Of a stretch of DNA of 64,000 nucleotides, positions 53,662-62,280 are shown in pieces (position 1 is the stretch's first letter; the number at the start of each line of letters is the position of its first letter). The DNA is from Paenibacillus tyrphae. GTDB taxonomy: Bacteria > Bacillota > Bacilli > Paenibacillales > NBRC-103111. The notes beneath the pieces are model-generated. The model did no database searches, was not told the origin of the DNA, and worked only from the letters and a program-made list of their open reading frames with translations. The DNA lies in assembly GCF_024158745.1 (NCBI RefSeq), contig NZ_JAMZAW010000013.1, positions 124,001-188,000 of the forward strand, read 5' to 3'. A program made the position numbers and the translations under genes.

Positions 53662-54153
53662 CGTTCGTTTCCCCCTCTAGTTTAATAAGCTCATTATGGC
53701 GGATACGGTCCGATCGAACAATGCATGAACTTCAGGAATGAGGTTTGATTTTTTTAGGTGGCCAGGGGGCGGGGCCGAGACGGGAGAGGCGAGGATATGG
53801 TGGGATGCGGGCGGGGGATAATTGGGACGTGACAGGATGCAGGCGAGACAGAGCGCCACTCCCCAAATAGAGGAACATTTGTTCCTCTAAGCCAGTCAAT
53901 TTAGCCGGTCTGCGAAAATTAGCGGAACTGGAGTGTTGCTATCGGGCCGAAATTCGTGATAACGAAAGTTATTCGACACGGATAGAGCACCCTGCTTCCT
54001 CTATGTGCCGATAGCGTGCCAAATCCTCGAATTAGCGCATCAGAGTTCCTCTAGTTTTACCGCCCTCCATGTGTTACCTTAGCACGTCAATTCCACCGTT
54101 CTTCGGATTGCCGGCTTCGCTGCTGCAACTGCAAGAATTTCCCCGTGAAAAAT
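53662..54153. repeat. Intergenic region with TAGAGGAAC-family repeats
   Basis: About 490 bp without a supportable gene. TAGAGGAAC-type copies occur near 53871 (ATAGAGGAACATTTGTTCCTCT, quoted in part as TAGAGGAACATTTG), near 53993 (TTCCTCTATGTGCCG) and at 54036-54053 (the exact inverse of 43934-43951). 53755-53860 is purine-rich on the plus strand. The promoter of the transporter unit must lie near 53690-53760, but no good boxes were seen. Confidence 0.55.
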
Positions 54154-54185
54154 GAAAAAGCGGCCGGGTGAAAAGCCCGACCGCT
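54154..54185 (-). terminator. Terminator of the five-gene SWIM-to-VWA module
   Basis: On the minus strand AGCGGTCGGG pairs with CCCGGCCGCT (one G-T pair), followed by TTTTTCATTTTTC. Confidence 0.9.
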
Positions 54186-54205
54186 ACCCTCAACTGCCAT
54201 ATAAC

Positions 54206-55411
54206 CTACTTCTTCGCTTCCTTCCCCGCCCTCGCGGCGAGCTCCTGCAAATTCCGTCCCTGCAGCGCGCCTTCGATCAACTCGGGGAGCATATCCGGCG
54301 TGCAACCGAAGCACGGGATGCCAAGCTGCGCAAGCGTCTTGGCGACCTGCTCGTCATACGACGGAACGCCGCTGTCCGATAGAGCCAGCAAGCAAAGCGC
54401 CTGCACACCTGCCGCCCGCATTTCCCCCATCCGGCGGATCAACGCGGAGCGATTTCCGCCCTCGTACAGGTCGGAGATCAAAATAAACAGCGTCTTCTTC
54501 GGTTCGGTGATGAACTGTTCGCAGTAGGCGACCGACTTGTTGATGTCCGTCCCCCCTCCGAGCTGAATGCCGAACAGCATATCGACGGGGTCGTCCGCGC
54601 ACTGCTCAGTCAAATCGACGACCTCCGTATCGAACACGACGACGCGGGTGTCGAGCGCCGGCAGGCTGGCGAAGATCGAGCCGACCACGGAGGCGTAAAT
54701 GACGGAGTCGGCCATCGATCCGCTCTGGTCGATATCCAAAATGACCGTCCATTCTTTGCTTCGGCGCGCACGATCGAAGAAGTAGAACCGCTCCGGGATC
54801 AGCCGCTTCGTTTCCGTATCGTAATGCTTCAGGTTGGCGCGGATGGTCTTTTTCCAATCCATCCCGGATAAGGACGGAAGCGGCGAATGCTTCCTGCGGT
54901 TCAAGGCGCCGGTGACGGCCTGACGGATGTCGTGCTCCAGTTTCTTGGAAATTTCCTCCACCACGGCTTTCACGAGCTGCCGGGCCGTGTCCTTCGTCTT
55001 CTCGGGAATTTTGCCGCGCAGCGCCATGAGCGTCGCGACCATGCGGATATCCGGCTTCACCTGCGCCAGCGTTTCCGGTTCGAACAGCAGCTGCGTCAGC
55101 CCTTTGCGCTCGATGGCGTCGGCTTGAATAACCGAGACGATGTCCGAAGGGAAAAAGGTGCGGATATCCGCGAGCCACTTCGCCACTTTGGGCGAGGAGG
55201 GACCCCGCCCGGCAGAGCGCGACCCCGAGGAGGCGTCGGCTTCCAGCCCTGTACCCCCGGTGCCGTCGTAGATGGCCGCCAGCGCTTCGTCCAAAATTTT
55301 CGCCTCGCCGTCCAGCAACCCGTCACCTTGCGAGTATTCCGCGAGCTTTTCTTCGGACGCGTCTCCGAGAATCAGTCTCCATCGTTGCAACGCTTTATTT
55401 TGATCCGTCAT
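54206..55411 (-). CDS. VWA-domain protein of the MoxR-VWA module (YehP-like)
   Basis: 401 residues. The N-terminal half is helical; the C-terminal half (about 205-400) is a von Willebrand factor A domain. Its metal-ion-dependent adhesion site is intact: DIDQSGSMADS (DxSxS) and LFILISDLYEGG. MoxR ATPases typically act with VWA partners to insert metals or remodel protein complexes. The gene starts 3 bases after the DUF5682 stop and ends at the module terminator. E. coli YehP is the likely counterpart, from memory of the yehLMPQ cluster. Confidence 0.85.
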   Translation of the reverse strand: MTDQNKALQRWRLILGDASEEKLAEYSQGDGLLDGEAKILDEALAAIYDGTGGTGLEADASSGSRSAGRGPSSPKVAKWLADIRTFFPSDIVSVIQADAIERKGLTQLLFEPETLAQVKPDIRMVATLMALRGKIPEKTKDTARQLVKAVVEEISKKLEHDIRQAVTGALNRRKHSPLPSLSGMDWKKTIRANLKHYDTETKRLIPERFYFFDRARRSKEWTVILDIDQSGSMADSVIYASVVGSIFASLPALDTRVVVFDTEVVDLTEQCADDPVDMLFGIQLGGGTDINKSVAYCEQFITEPKKTLFILISDLYEGGNRSALIRRMGEMRAAGVQALCLLALSDSGVPSYDEQVAKTLAQLGIPCFGCTPDMLPELIEGALQGRNLQELAARAGKEAKK

Positions 55412-55414
55412 CGT

Positions 55415-57790
55415 CTACAAATCTCCGAAATCAAAATCGTTAAGTTCATCCAGCTTCCCTCTTTCGTCTTCGCTTAGCGGCTCCTGCAGCTGCTCCGCGG
55501 CCCCCTGCCCGTCGAGTCCCCACAGCACGCCTAAGGTCTCCGCAATCGACGATTTCTCCCTCGGCTCGAACGAGCCGAATGCCCTGCGCAAAAAAACCAG
55601 CGAACGCAGGAACGCCTCGTCTTCCAAGGACGCGATATATTCGTCAAGCTGCTGCCACAGCCCCGAGCGGGACAGCAGCGCATACCGGTTCCGCATCGAC
55701 ACGCCTTCGAACCAACCCGCTCCCAGCTCCGCCGGAATTCCCGGCGACAGCCGCCGTGATACTTCCTGCGAGCACTGGTCGGGGGAGATCAAGTTCCGCT
55801 CCAGCAATATGGCAAAAGCAAACCCGGACAGCTTCGCATTCCGGTCGTCCCGAGAAGCCAGCGCCCACAGCTCAGCAAGCCACCGCTCGTCGTCCACCTC
55901 TTCCGGATGCTCCTGCGAGATGCGATGCATCTCGTTCATGCCGGTCACCATGCCGCCTGCCGCTTCATCGCTGCACACGGCCGCGTCCACGAGGAGCAGC
56001 GTCCCCCGCAAAAACAACTGCTGAAGCAGCGGCACGAACGACGAGGTATCCACCTTGCGAATGTCGCCGTAGCGGATCAATATCGATAATTCGTTGGCCG
56101 CGGCGGCGATCTGCGCGAAGTCGCCGGCATCGACTGCCAGCCGCTGCAACGTGAGCCTCGCTTCTTCCATCGCCTCGGGAAGTCCGCACTGGCAGGCCAA
56201 GCGGATGATCCGGGAAGCTTCCGAAAGATCCGCGCACCCTTCGAGCCGCTCATGCAGCACAAACGCGGCGGCAAGCTCCACCGTTTCCCCTTTGAGCGTC
56301 GATTCCACCGCTTGAATCTCCGCCTCGGGGCTCCACTGGAGCACCCAGTGCTCCGCCCAGGTCGCCGTGTCCTGCCGTACCTGCTGCTGCCGTGCAAAAT
56401 CGATGCCGAGCAGCGCAAGGCGGTGCAGAAAGACGGACCGGTGCAGATCGAGAAATGCCGCTTCTTCGCTCTTGACACGCCGGTTCTCCCGCAAATCCAG
56501 CTCCAGATCGGCAGCGACGGCGGATTTATATTTCTCCAGCTTCAGACGCTTCAGGTGCCGGTTCAGATCGTCTTGAATCGGCGTCTGGCTGACCCCCTCG
56601 GGCAGCGCACCAATCGCCGTGCCGATATCCGCGCGGGCCAGCGCCTCGGCCACCGAAGCCAAGTCCCCGAACCCGAGACAGACAACGGCCGCATCCCGCA
56701 AATCCCCCCAGGTTGGCATGCTGCCCCCGCGAAGCGAGGCAAGCGATTCGGCCAGCCGTACCCCCTCGATAACGGAAGCGGTGGAACGATGCGTTCCGCT
56801 CTCCCTCAAGGACGAGGCCACTTGCGACAAGTAAAGTGACGGCAGCCTCGCAGCGTCCTGCCGGTTCAAGCAATCCCACACCCGCTCGAAATAGGCCGGG
56901 GCCTGATTGCCCGCACCGTAGCCGGATTGAACGGACAGCTTGTAATACGAATAAGGCATCAGCGTCAGCTTGGTGGACGAACGGGGCAGCTTGCGCAGCT
57001 CCTCATCCGACATCGCTGGCAGCGCCAAGTCCATTCCCGAGACATGATGCGCCCCGGTCACGACCACGATGCGGTCCGACGGTCCGACGGCATCCAGCGC
57101 TTGCCGGATCTGCCGCCGCATGTAAGCTTCACGCACCGCGTTGTAGGACGCTTCCCGCGGGTCATGCGCCCGCTCTTCCTGCTCCAGCAGCTCGCGCATT
57201 TCCGCGGAAAACCGTTCGATGGCGTGACGATACGCTTCTTTGCTTGGACTATGCTCGAAATGCCGCTCCCAATAGCTGTCGTAATCCGGCTCCCCGGCCA
57301 GCTCGGCAACCCGCTCGTACAGCTCGTTCTGCCGCCGGTAAAAGGCTCTGCGTTCCGCCAGCGCATCCTGTCGGCCCGTTTGACTGCCCTCGCTACCCGC
57401 CGGCCCATCCTCCCGGTCCGTTTCCTCCAGGCTCGCGCTTGCGCGTCTTGCCGCTTGCAGCGTCACCGCCGCATCGGAAGGAAGGTCGATGAACTCGGCG
57501 CGGATCCCGTTCTCCGCCGCCCACAGAAACGCTTGGTATTCGGGAGAATACGAAGCCAGAGGGAATACCAGCGTACGAACCGGAAGCTGATCGGTATAAG
57601 CAAGAATCGCAACGGGCGGCACGACGCCGCGGGAAGCGATCTGCCCGATCAAGTCCCCCGCGTCCGAAGGCCCTTCCACCAGCACGACCTGCGGCCGGAT
57701 TTCGTCCAGAAACGCCCGCAGGTGAAAGGCGCCCGCCGGCGACAAATGGCGGATGCCAAACACATGGACTCTCCCGCCGCTGGTGCTCAA
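55415..57790 (-). CDS. DUF5682-family protein (YehM-like) with TraB/TIKI-like motifs
   Basis: About 791 residues from a TTG at 57790 whose TTGA overlaps the MoxR stop, with GGGAG eight bases upstream; longer starts at 57829 and 57874 would overlap further. The first 250 residues contain FGIRHLSPAGAFHL, VVLVEGPSD and VVTGAHHVSGM. That order, GxxH then an Glu-Gly motif then GxHHxxG, resembles the TraB/PrgY/TIKI/erythromycin-esterase group of metal-dependent hydrolases. The remaining 500 residues are helical repeats. Inference: the possible enzymatic or effector subunit of the module. Confidence 0.8.
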   Translation of the reverse strand: MSTSGGRVHVFGIRHLSPAGAFHLRAFLDEIRPQVVLVEGPSDAGDLIGQIASRGVVPPVAILAYTDQLPVRTLVFPLASYSPEYQAFLWAAENGIRAEFIDLPSDAAVTLQAARRASASLEETDREDGPAGSEGSQTGRQDALAERRAFYRRQNELYERVAELAGEPDYDSYWERHFEHSPSKEAYRHAIERFSAEMRELLEQEERAHDPREASYNAVREAYMRRQIRQALDAVGPSDRIVVVTGAHHVSGMDLALPAMSDEELRKLPRSSTKLTLMPYSYYKLSVQSGYGAGNQAPAYFERVWDCLNRQDAARLPSLYLSQVASSLRESGTHRSTASVIEGVRLAESLASLRGGSMPTWGDLRDAAVVCLGFGDLASVAEALARADIGTAIGALPEGVSQTPIQDDLNRHLKRLKLEKYKSAVAADLELDLRENRRVKSEEAAFLDLHRSVFLHRLALLGIDFARQQQVRQDTATWAEHWVLQWSPEAEIQAVESTLKGETVELAAAFVLHERLEGCADLSEASRIIRLACQCGLPEAMEEARLTLQRLAVDAGDFAQIAAAANELSILIRYGDIRKVDTSSFVPLLQQLFLRGTLLLVDAAVCSDEAAGGMVTGMNEMHRISQEHPEEVDDERWLAELWALASRDDRNAKLSGFAFAILLERNLISPDQCSQEVSRRLSPGIPAELGAGWFEGVSMRNRYALLSRSGLWQQLDEYIASLEDEAFLRSLVFLRRAFGSFEPREKSSIAETLGVLWGLDGQGAAEQLQEPLSEDERGKLDELNDFDFGDL

Positions 57791-58887
57791 TCGTTCATCT
57801 CCCGGCATGCGTTGTACAGACTCCGCCATTCCGATCCCCGCTTTTTCATCACATTTTCCAAATATTCCTTCCAAGCAATACGATCCTTCTCCTCATCCTT
57901 CACGATGGCGCCTTGCAGGGCGGCGGCCAAATCCTCCTCTTGGATTCGTCCGTTTCCGAAGCTGGCGGCCAGCGCCATGCTGTTCGTCAAGAGCGAGATC
58001 GCTTCCGCCGTCGAGATGACGCCGCTCGGCGATTTCAGCTTCTCCTTGCTGTCCAACGTTACCCCGGCGCGCAGCTCCCGGAAAATGGTAACAATCTTGC
58101 GTACCGCCTCTTCCTCCGGCAGCGCCGCCTGCAGTTCGTAGTTGGCGGCAATTTCGCCAACCCGTTTGCGCACGATCTCGACTTCCGTCTCCAGGCCGGA
58201 CGGCGACGGCAGCACAAGAATGTTGAACCGGCGCTTGAGCGCGGCGGACATTTCGTTGACGCCCCGGTCCCGCGTGTTCGCCGTTGCGATGATCGAGAAG
58301 CCTCTGGCCGCCGATACCTCGCGTCCCAGCTCGGGGATGGAGATCGTTTTTTCCGACAAAATCGAAATCAGCGCATCCTGCACCTCGGAGGCGCAGCGGG
58401 AAATTTCCTCGAAACGGGCAATTCCGCCGCCCTCCATCGCCCGGTAAATCGGGCTCTTGATCAGCGCTTCGTCCGACGGGCCGTGCGCCAGCAGCATCGC
58501 ATAGTTCCACGAATACCGGACATGCTCCTCGCTCGTTCCGGCCGTTCCCTGAATAACCTTGGACGAGTCGCCGTGAATCGCGGCCGTCAAGTTCTCGGAA
58601 AGCCACGATTTTGCCGTTCCCGGCTCCCCGATCAGCAGCAGCGCCCGGTCCGTCAGCAGCGTCGCGACGGCAATCTCCACCAGCCGCGTGTGGCCGATAT
58701 ATTTGGGCGTGATGTTCACGCCCCCCGCTTGCCCCCCGGTAATGAACGTAAGCACAGACCGCGGCGACAGCTGCCAGCCCGCCGGTTTCGGGTCTTGATC
58801 CGCTTCCTTCAACGCTTCCAGTTCCTTGGCGTACAGCCGCTCCGCAGGCAGCCTCAATACATTTTGCTTCTGATCCATTCGATCCAT
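57787..58887 (-). CDS. MoxR-family AAA ATPase (YehL-like)
   Basis: 366 residues; the ATG at 58887 follows AAAGGAGCGGG. Walker A is LLIGEPGTAKSW, Walker B/DExx lies in GGGIARFEEISRCASEVQDA, sensor 1 is SIIATANTRDRGVNEM, and the arginine-finger region is AALKRRFNILVLPSP. It works as a hexameric ATPase, usually with a VWA partner. It overlaps the HEAT-like gene by 34 bases and the DUF5682 gene by 4 bases, so the module is translationally coupled. Confidence 0.9.
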   Translation of the reverse strand: MDRMDQKQNVLRLPAERLYAKELEALKEADQDPKPAGWQLSPRSVLTFITGGQAGGVNITPKYIGHTRLVEIAVATLLTDRALLLIGEPGTAKSWLSENLTAAIHGDSSKVIQGTAGTSEEHVRYSWNYAMLLAHGPSDEALIKSPIYRAMEGGGIARFEEISRCASEVQDALISILSEKTISIPELGREVSAARGFSIIATANTRDRGVNEMSAALKRRFNILVLPSPSGLETEVEIVRKRVGEIAANYELQAALPEEEAVRKIVTIFRELRAGVTLDSKEKLKSPSGVISTAEAISLLTNSMALAASFGNGRIQEEDLAAALQGAIVKDEEKDRIAWKEYLENVMKKRGSEWRSLYNACREMND

Positions 58888-60653
58888 CCCGCTCCTTTGC
58901 CCATTTCCGCTTCATCGCTTGTTTTCGTTTTAAGCCGCTCCGTCACTTCAAGCACCTGCTGCTTCACGCTTTCGTAGGCGATCAGGTCCGCGAACTTCTC
59001 CAGCCTTTCGGCATAGCTGCCGGGAAGCAGCGACATCAGTGCCAATTTTTCCCGGTCCAAATAATAAAACTGCTTGCCTCCCGAGCCTTCCAGCGCCTTC
59101 ATCAGCAGCTCCGGGGTTTCCCCGTGCCCGATCTTGAACAAGGCGAAGAACAGCGAGACTGTTCTCGGCTTCATCTGCTGCGGCGCCACCTGCACCTTTT
59201 TCAGCAAGTAATCGGTGATTTTCGTGTCCGGCTCCTGGACGAACCGGCACACCAGTTCTTCTTCGTTGATGTCCACGAACAAATGCACCCAGCGGGGATC
59301 CCACGAAATCGCGGACGACTCCTCCGCCTCACGATACACGGTTAGGGCCAGCCGCTCGGTCAAATCGTACAGCGTACGCAGCAGCTCTTTGGCCTGCGCC
59401 TGCTGCTTGTTGTGAACCAGAGGAGCGAACTGGTCGTAAGCCTCCTCCGGGGACAAGCAGCGAAGCGCCGCTTGAAAGCTGTACGAAATGTGCTTTCCGC
59501 CCCACTGCCGGTACAGCGATTCGACAAACCGATAGCCTTCCGGCCGCTGCATGTCGAGCAGAAGTTCTGCCGCATATTCTTGAACAGCCGTCGTTTCTTT
59601 GACCATAAAAGCAGGCGAGGACAGCAGCTTTTCCAAAAATACGCGCACCGCCTCGTCGTTCTTCCCTTTTAGGCATTGCACCGCCGCCGACAGTTGCTCC
59701 ACCGCTTCCGTTTTCGCGGAGCTGCCGTCAAAATCATTCAACCACGCTTCCGCTTGGTCCAATATGCGCTGGATCAACGTAGGATGGAAATAAGTTTGAA
59801 TCGGTTCCACCGCAAGCTCGCGGTCCTTGCCTACCAGCGCTTCGAACAACCGGTCGGCCGCCCGCCCGGTCCCCAGCCGGGATAAGGCCGATAAGGCAGC
59901 GCGGCGTATTTCTTTTCTTCTCTCGTACGAATTCTCCAGCACGACGTCCTCCAGCTCGGGGTAGTCCCCGAGAATGTCCACGGCCGCTATGCGGACTTCG
60001 GCCGCGCCTTCGCCGGCCGCCTGCAGAATTAGCTCGGCATTCACCGGACCCTGCAGATGATGGATCAAATACAGCTTGCGGGCATCCCCTTTGCCGCCCT
60101 GAAGGTTCAACTGCCGATGTAGTATCGGTACGACCGCAGGGCCGATCGACGGAATAACTTTATCGTACATAAACTCGGCAATTTCCGCATACCCGTCTTC
60201 CAAAGCGGCGACCGCAGGCATGTGCGTCCGAAAATCTTGAAACAACGAGTCTTCGTACCCTTGGTGGATCACTTCCAAGCGGCCGGGCCCGCGTTCCGTC
60301 AAAGCGTCGATGAGAGACCTCATTTTCCGGTACGGGATGGCTGTTACCCCGCGCGTATCCGTCACTTGAACCTCCTCCAGCGTCCCCTGCGCCTCGGTCC
60401 GCCCTTGGGTATACAGAATGGAGTGCAGCAGGGTGCCGAGCTCCAGCAGTTTGGCGGAGGCTTGCTCGGGCTTTGCTTCCGTAATGAGCTGCACGCCATC
60501 GGCCAGCCGGTTGAACACCGGCGCATTCTCTCCAAGCTTGCGCAGCTGAGGCAGCAGCCGGGTTAGCCGCAGGTCGCCCGCGGCGACGGAACTGCCGGCG
60601 ATAAACAACCGGCGCACTTCTTGATGCAGATCGGTAAGCACCTGTAAGCTCAT
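58854..60653 (-). CDS. HEAT-repeat-like scaffold protein of the module
   Basis: 599 residues with no signal peptide. Repeated amphipathic helix pairs (for example AAEVRIAAVDILGDYPELED and RRKEIRRAALSALSRLGTGR) are HEAT-like and run through most of the protein. No catalytic motif seen. It starts 16 bases after the SWIM gene stop. Inferred role: scaffold or target-binding subunit for the ATPase. Confidence 0.75.
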   Translation of the reverse strand: MSLQVLTDLHQEVRRLFIAGSSVAAGDLRLTRLLPQLRKLGENAPVFNRLADGVQLITEAKPEQASAKLLELGTLLHSILYTQGRTEAQGTLEEVQVTDTRGVTAIPYRKMRSLIDALTERGPGRLEVIHQGYEDSLFQDFRTHMPAVAALEDGYAEIAEFMYDKVIPSIGPAVVPILHRQLNLQGGKGDARKLYLIHHLQGPVNAELILQAAGEGAAEVRIAAVDILGDYPELEDVVLENSYERRKEIRRAALSALSRLGTGRAADRLFEALVGKDRELAVEPIQTYFHPTLIQRILDQAEAWLNDFDGSSAKTEAVEQLSAAVQCLKGKNDEAVRVFLEKLLSSPAFMVKETTAVQEYAAELLLDMQRPEGYRFVESLYRQWGGKHISYSFQAALRCLSPEEAYDQFAPLVHNKQQAQAKELLRTLYDLTERLALTVYREAEESSAISWDPRWVHLFVDINEEELVCRFVQEPDTKITDYLLKKVQVAPQQMKPRTVSLFFALFKIGHGETPELLMKALEGSGGKQFYYLDREKLALMSLLPGSYAERLEKFADLIAYESVKQQVLEVTERLKTKTSDEAEMGKGAGWIEWIRSKMY

Positions 60654-60669
60654 GGATTCTCTCCTTGTT

Positions 60670-62112
60670 TTAGTAAATAAATCTGACGATTTCGCTTGAC
60701 GTCACGAGAGCAAGCGGTTGAGCCAGCAGCCTTCCATCGGCAAAATCATGCTCGAACATGACCAGCATGGCTTGGTCCTGCGTGTCACCGTGCTTGAGTA
60801 GCGGCAGCAGCTGCGTGCTCGACTGGCCCAGCGCCGGAATATCGCCGAGAACGATCCGTTTGCCCTGCTCGTCCTCCAGGATGTAATCCTCCCCAATCTG
60901 GCCAAGTTTGGCGTAGTGAAGCAGCATCACCGGATGTTTGTCGGACAGCGGGTTTTTCAATTGATTTTTGACCGTCTTGACCGCCTCGACATACGAACGC
61001 CGGGCATGGCTCCCGATCGTCCCGTAGTCCTCCGGCTTCATATCGCGGACCGTCATGTCCTCCCATCGCGCCCGCGGATTCAAGTCTCCCGGGTAGACGA
61101 GCAGCTCCTTCGCGGCAACGACCGAGAAGAACGAATCCTCTTCCTTCAAATGCTTCGCCGCCCGGAACGGTCTGTAGCTGCGGACCGCAAAAATGTCTCC
61201 GCTCTGCAGCTCCATCCAAAAGCCTTCATCGACGTACTCGCCTCTTGCCTCATCCGTATACGAACGGAAAGTGAGCTGCGCCAATTCCGCCTGTTGCCGG
61301 GCTAATCCGTGCTCGCGGAGCTCGGCCAGCTGCCAGGCATGCCCGAGCCGTTCTTCCAAGCCGCTTTCCGTATCTGGCGGAAGCTCAGGATTTTGCTGTC
61401 TTTCCGTTAAATAGTCCCTGCTTTTCTTAACCAAAGACTGCAATATGGTTAAGCGGTCCATCGCTTCCGTGTACACGCGCTCACGGTCTTCGGACGTACG
61501 CAGGATAAAGAGCAGCTCGCGAAACGCCGCCTGAATGCCGGGAATATAGTAGTTTCCAAGCTGCTTCGCTTGGTCTTCCATCATCTTGGCCGTTTTCGCG
61601 TCAAGTCCCGCCAGCCCGTTCTGCACGATCTGGTGAACCAGCTTTTCCAATAAGCCGATGCCTTCGAGTTGGGCGGCCCGTTTCTTGGCCAAGGCCGATT
61701 TGTTCGGCTTTCGCTTGACGGCCGTCTCTTCTCCGGCAGCCGCCGTTTCCTTCTTCTTCTCCTCCCGTTTCTCCGCCTTGTCCCGCTTGTCCGCGATGTC
61801 CTGAGGAATCGCATCAACCTGGAATTGTTTACCGAGAACGTAGGCGTACATCAAGCCTAAAATATGCTTGCACGGAAATTGCCGGCTCGGGCAGCTGCAG
61901 CGAAACACAGGGCTGTCCTGCTTGACGAAATCGACGGAGCAACGGTACGGCTCCTTGCCGCTTCCTTTGCATTCCCCGAAAATAAGCGTTTCGTCCTCCG
62001 ACCGGCACAGCTTCGGGAAGCTGTTTTTCTTGACGAGATCCCTGCCGTTCTTGATCGCAGCGGCATTTAACGCAACGGAATCCACATAAGCTTCTGTCAT
62101 CGTAGCTATCAT
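60670..62112 (-). CDS. SWIM zinc-finger protein (YehQ-like), first gene of the module
   Basis: 480 residues. The SWIM finger CxCx6CxH is complete in FRCSCPSRQFPCKHILGL (about residues 70-87). A Lys/Glu/Ala-rich linker (about 108-145) follows, then a helical and beta C-terminal part. SWIM fingers bind DNA, RNA or proteins. It probably supplies target recognition for the MoxR-VWA system. An ATG four codons in (MTEAYVDS) is an alternative start. Confidence 0.85.
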   Translation of the reverse strand: MIATMTEAYVDSVALNAAAIKNGRDLVKKNSFPKLCRSEDETLIFGECKGSGKEPYRCSVDFVKQDSPVFRCSCPSRQFPCKHILGLMYAYVLGKQFQVDAIPQDIADKRDKAEKREEKKKETAAAGEETAVKRKPNKSALAKKRAAQLEGIGLLEKLVHQIVQNGLAGLDAKTAKMMEDQAKQLGNYYIPGIQAAFRELLFILRTSEDRERVYTEAMDRLTILQSLVKKSRDYLTERQQNPELPPDTESGLEERLGHAWQLAELREHGLARQQAELAQLTFRSYTDEARGEYVDEGFWMELQSGDIFAVRSYRPFRAAKHLKEEDSFFSVVAAKELLVYPGDLNPRARWEDMTVRDMKPEDYGTIGSHARRSYVEAVKTVKNQLKNPLSDKHPVMLLHYAKLGQIGEDYILEDEQGKRIVLGDIPALGQSSTQLLPLLKHGDTQDQAMLVMFEHDFADGRLLAQPLALVTSSEIVRFIY

Positions 62113-62230
62113 CGCATGCTCCTTGGTAAAAATAAGGTGATCTTAGCCTTTTTCCACGTGCAGGAGCCTTTTTCCTTTTTTTAAATGGTAAAAAAATAGC
62201 ATTCAATCTCGGATGGCGATGGCTGCAGGC

Positions 62231-62269
62231 AAAAAAAAAGACCAAGCCCGCTCCAAACGGACTTGGTCT
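62231..62269 (-). terminator. Terminator of the SLH protein gene
   Basis: On the minus strand AGACCAAGTCCG pairs with CGGGCTTGGTCT (one G-T pair), followed by nine Ts. Confidence 0.92.
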
Positions 62270-62280
62270 ATCGTGGGTTG

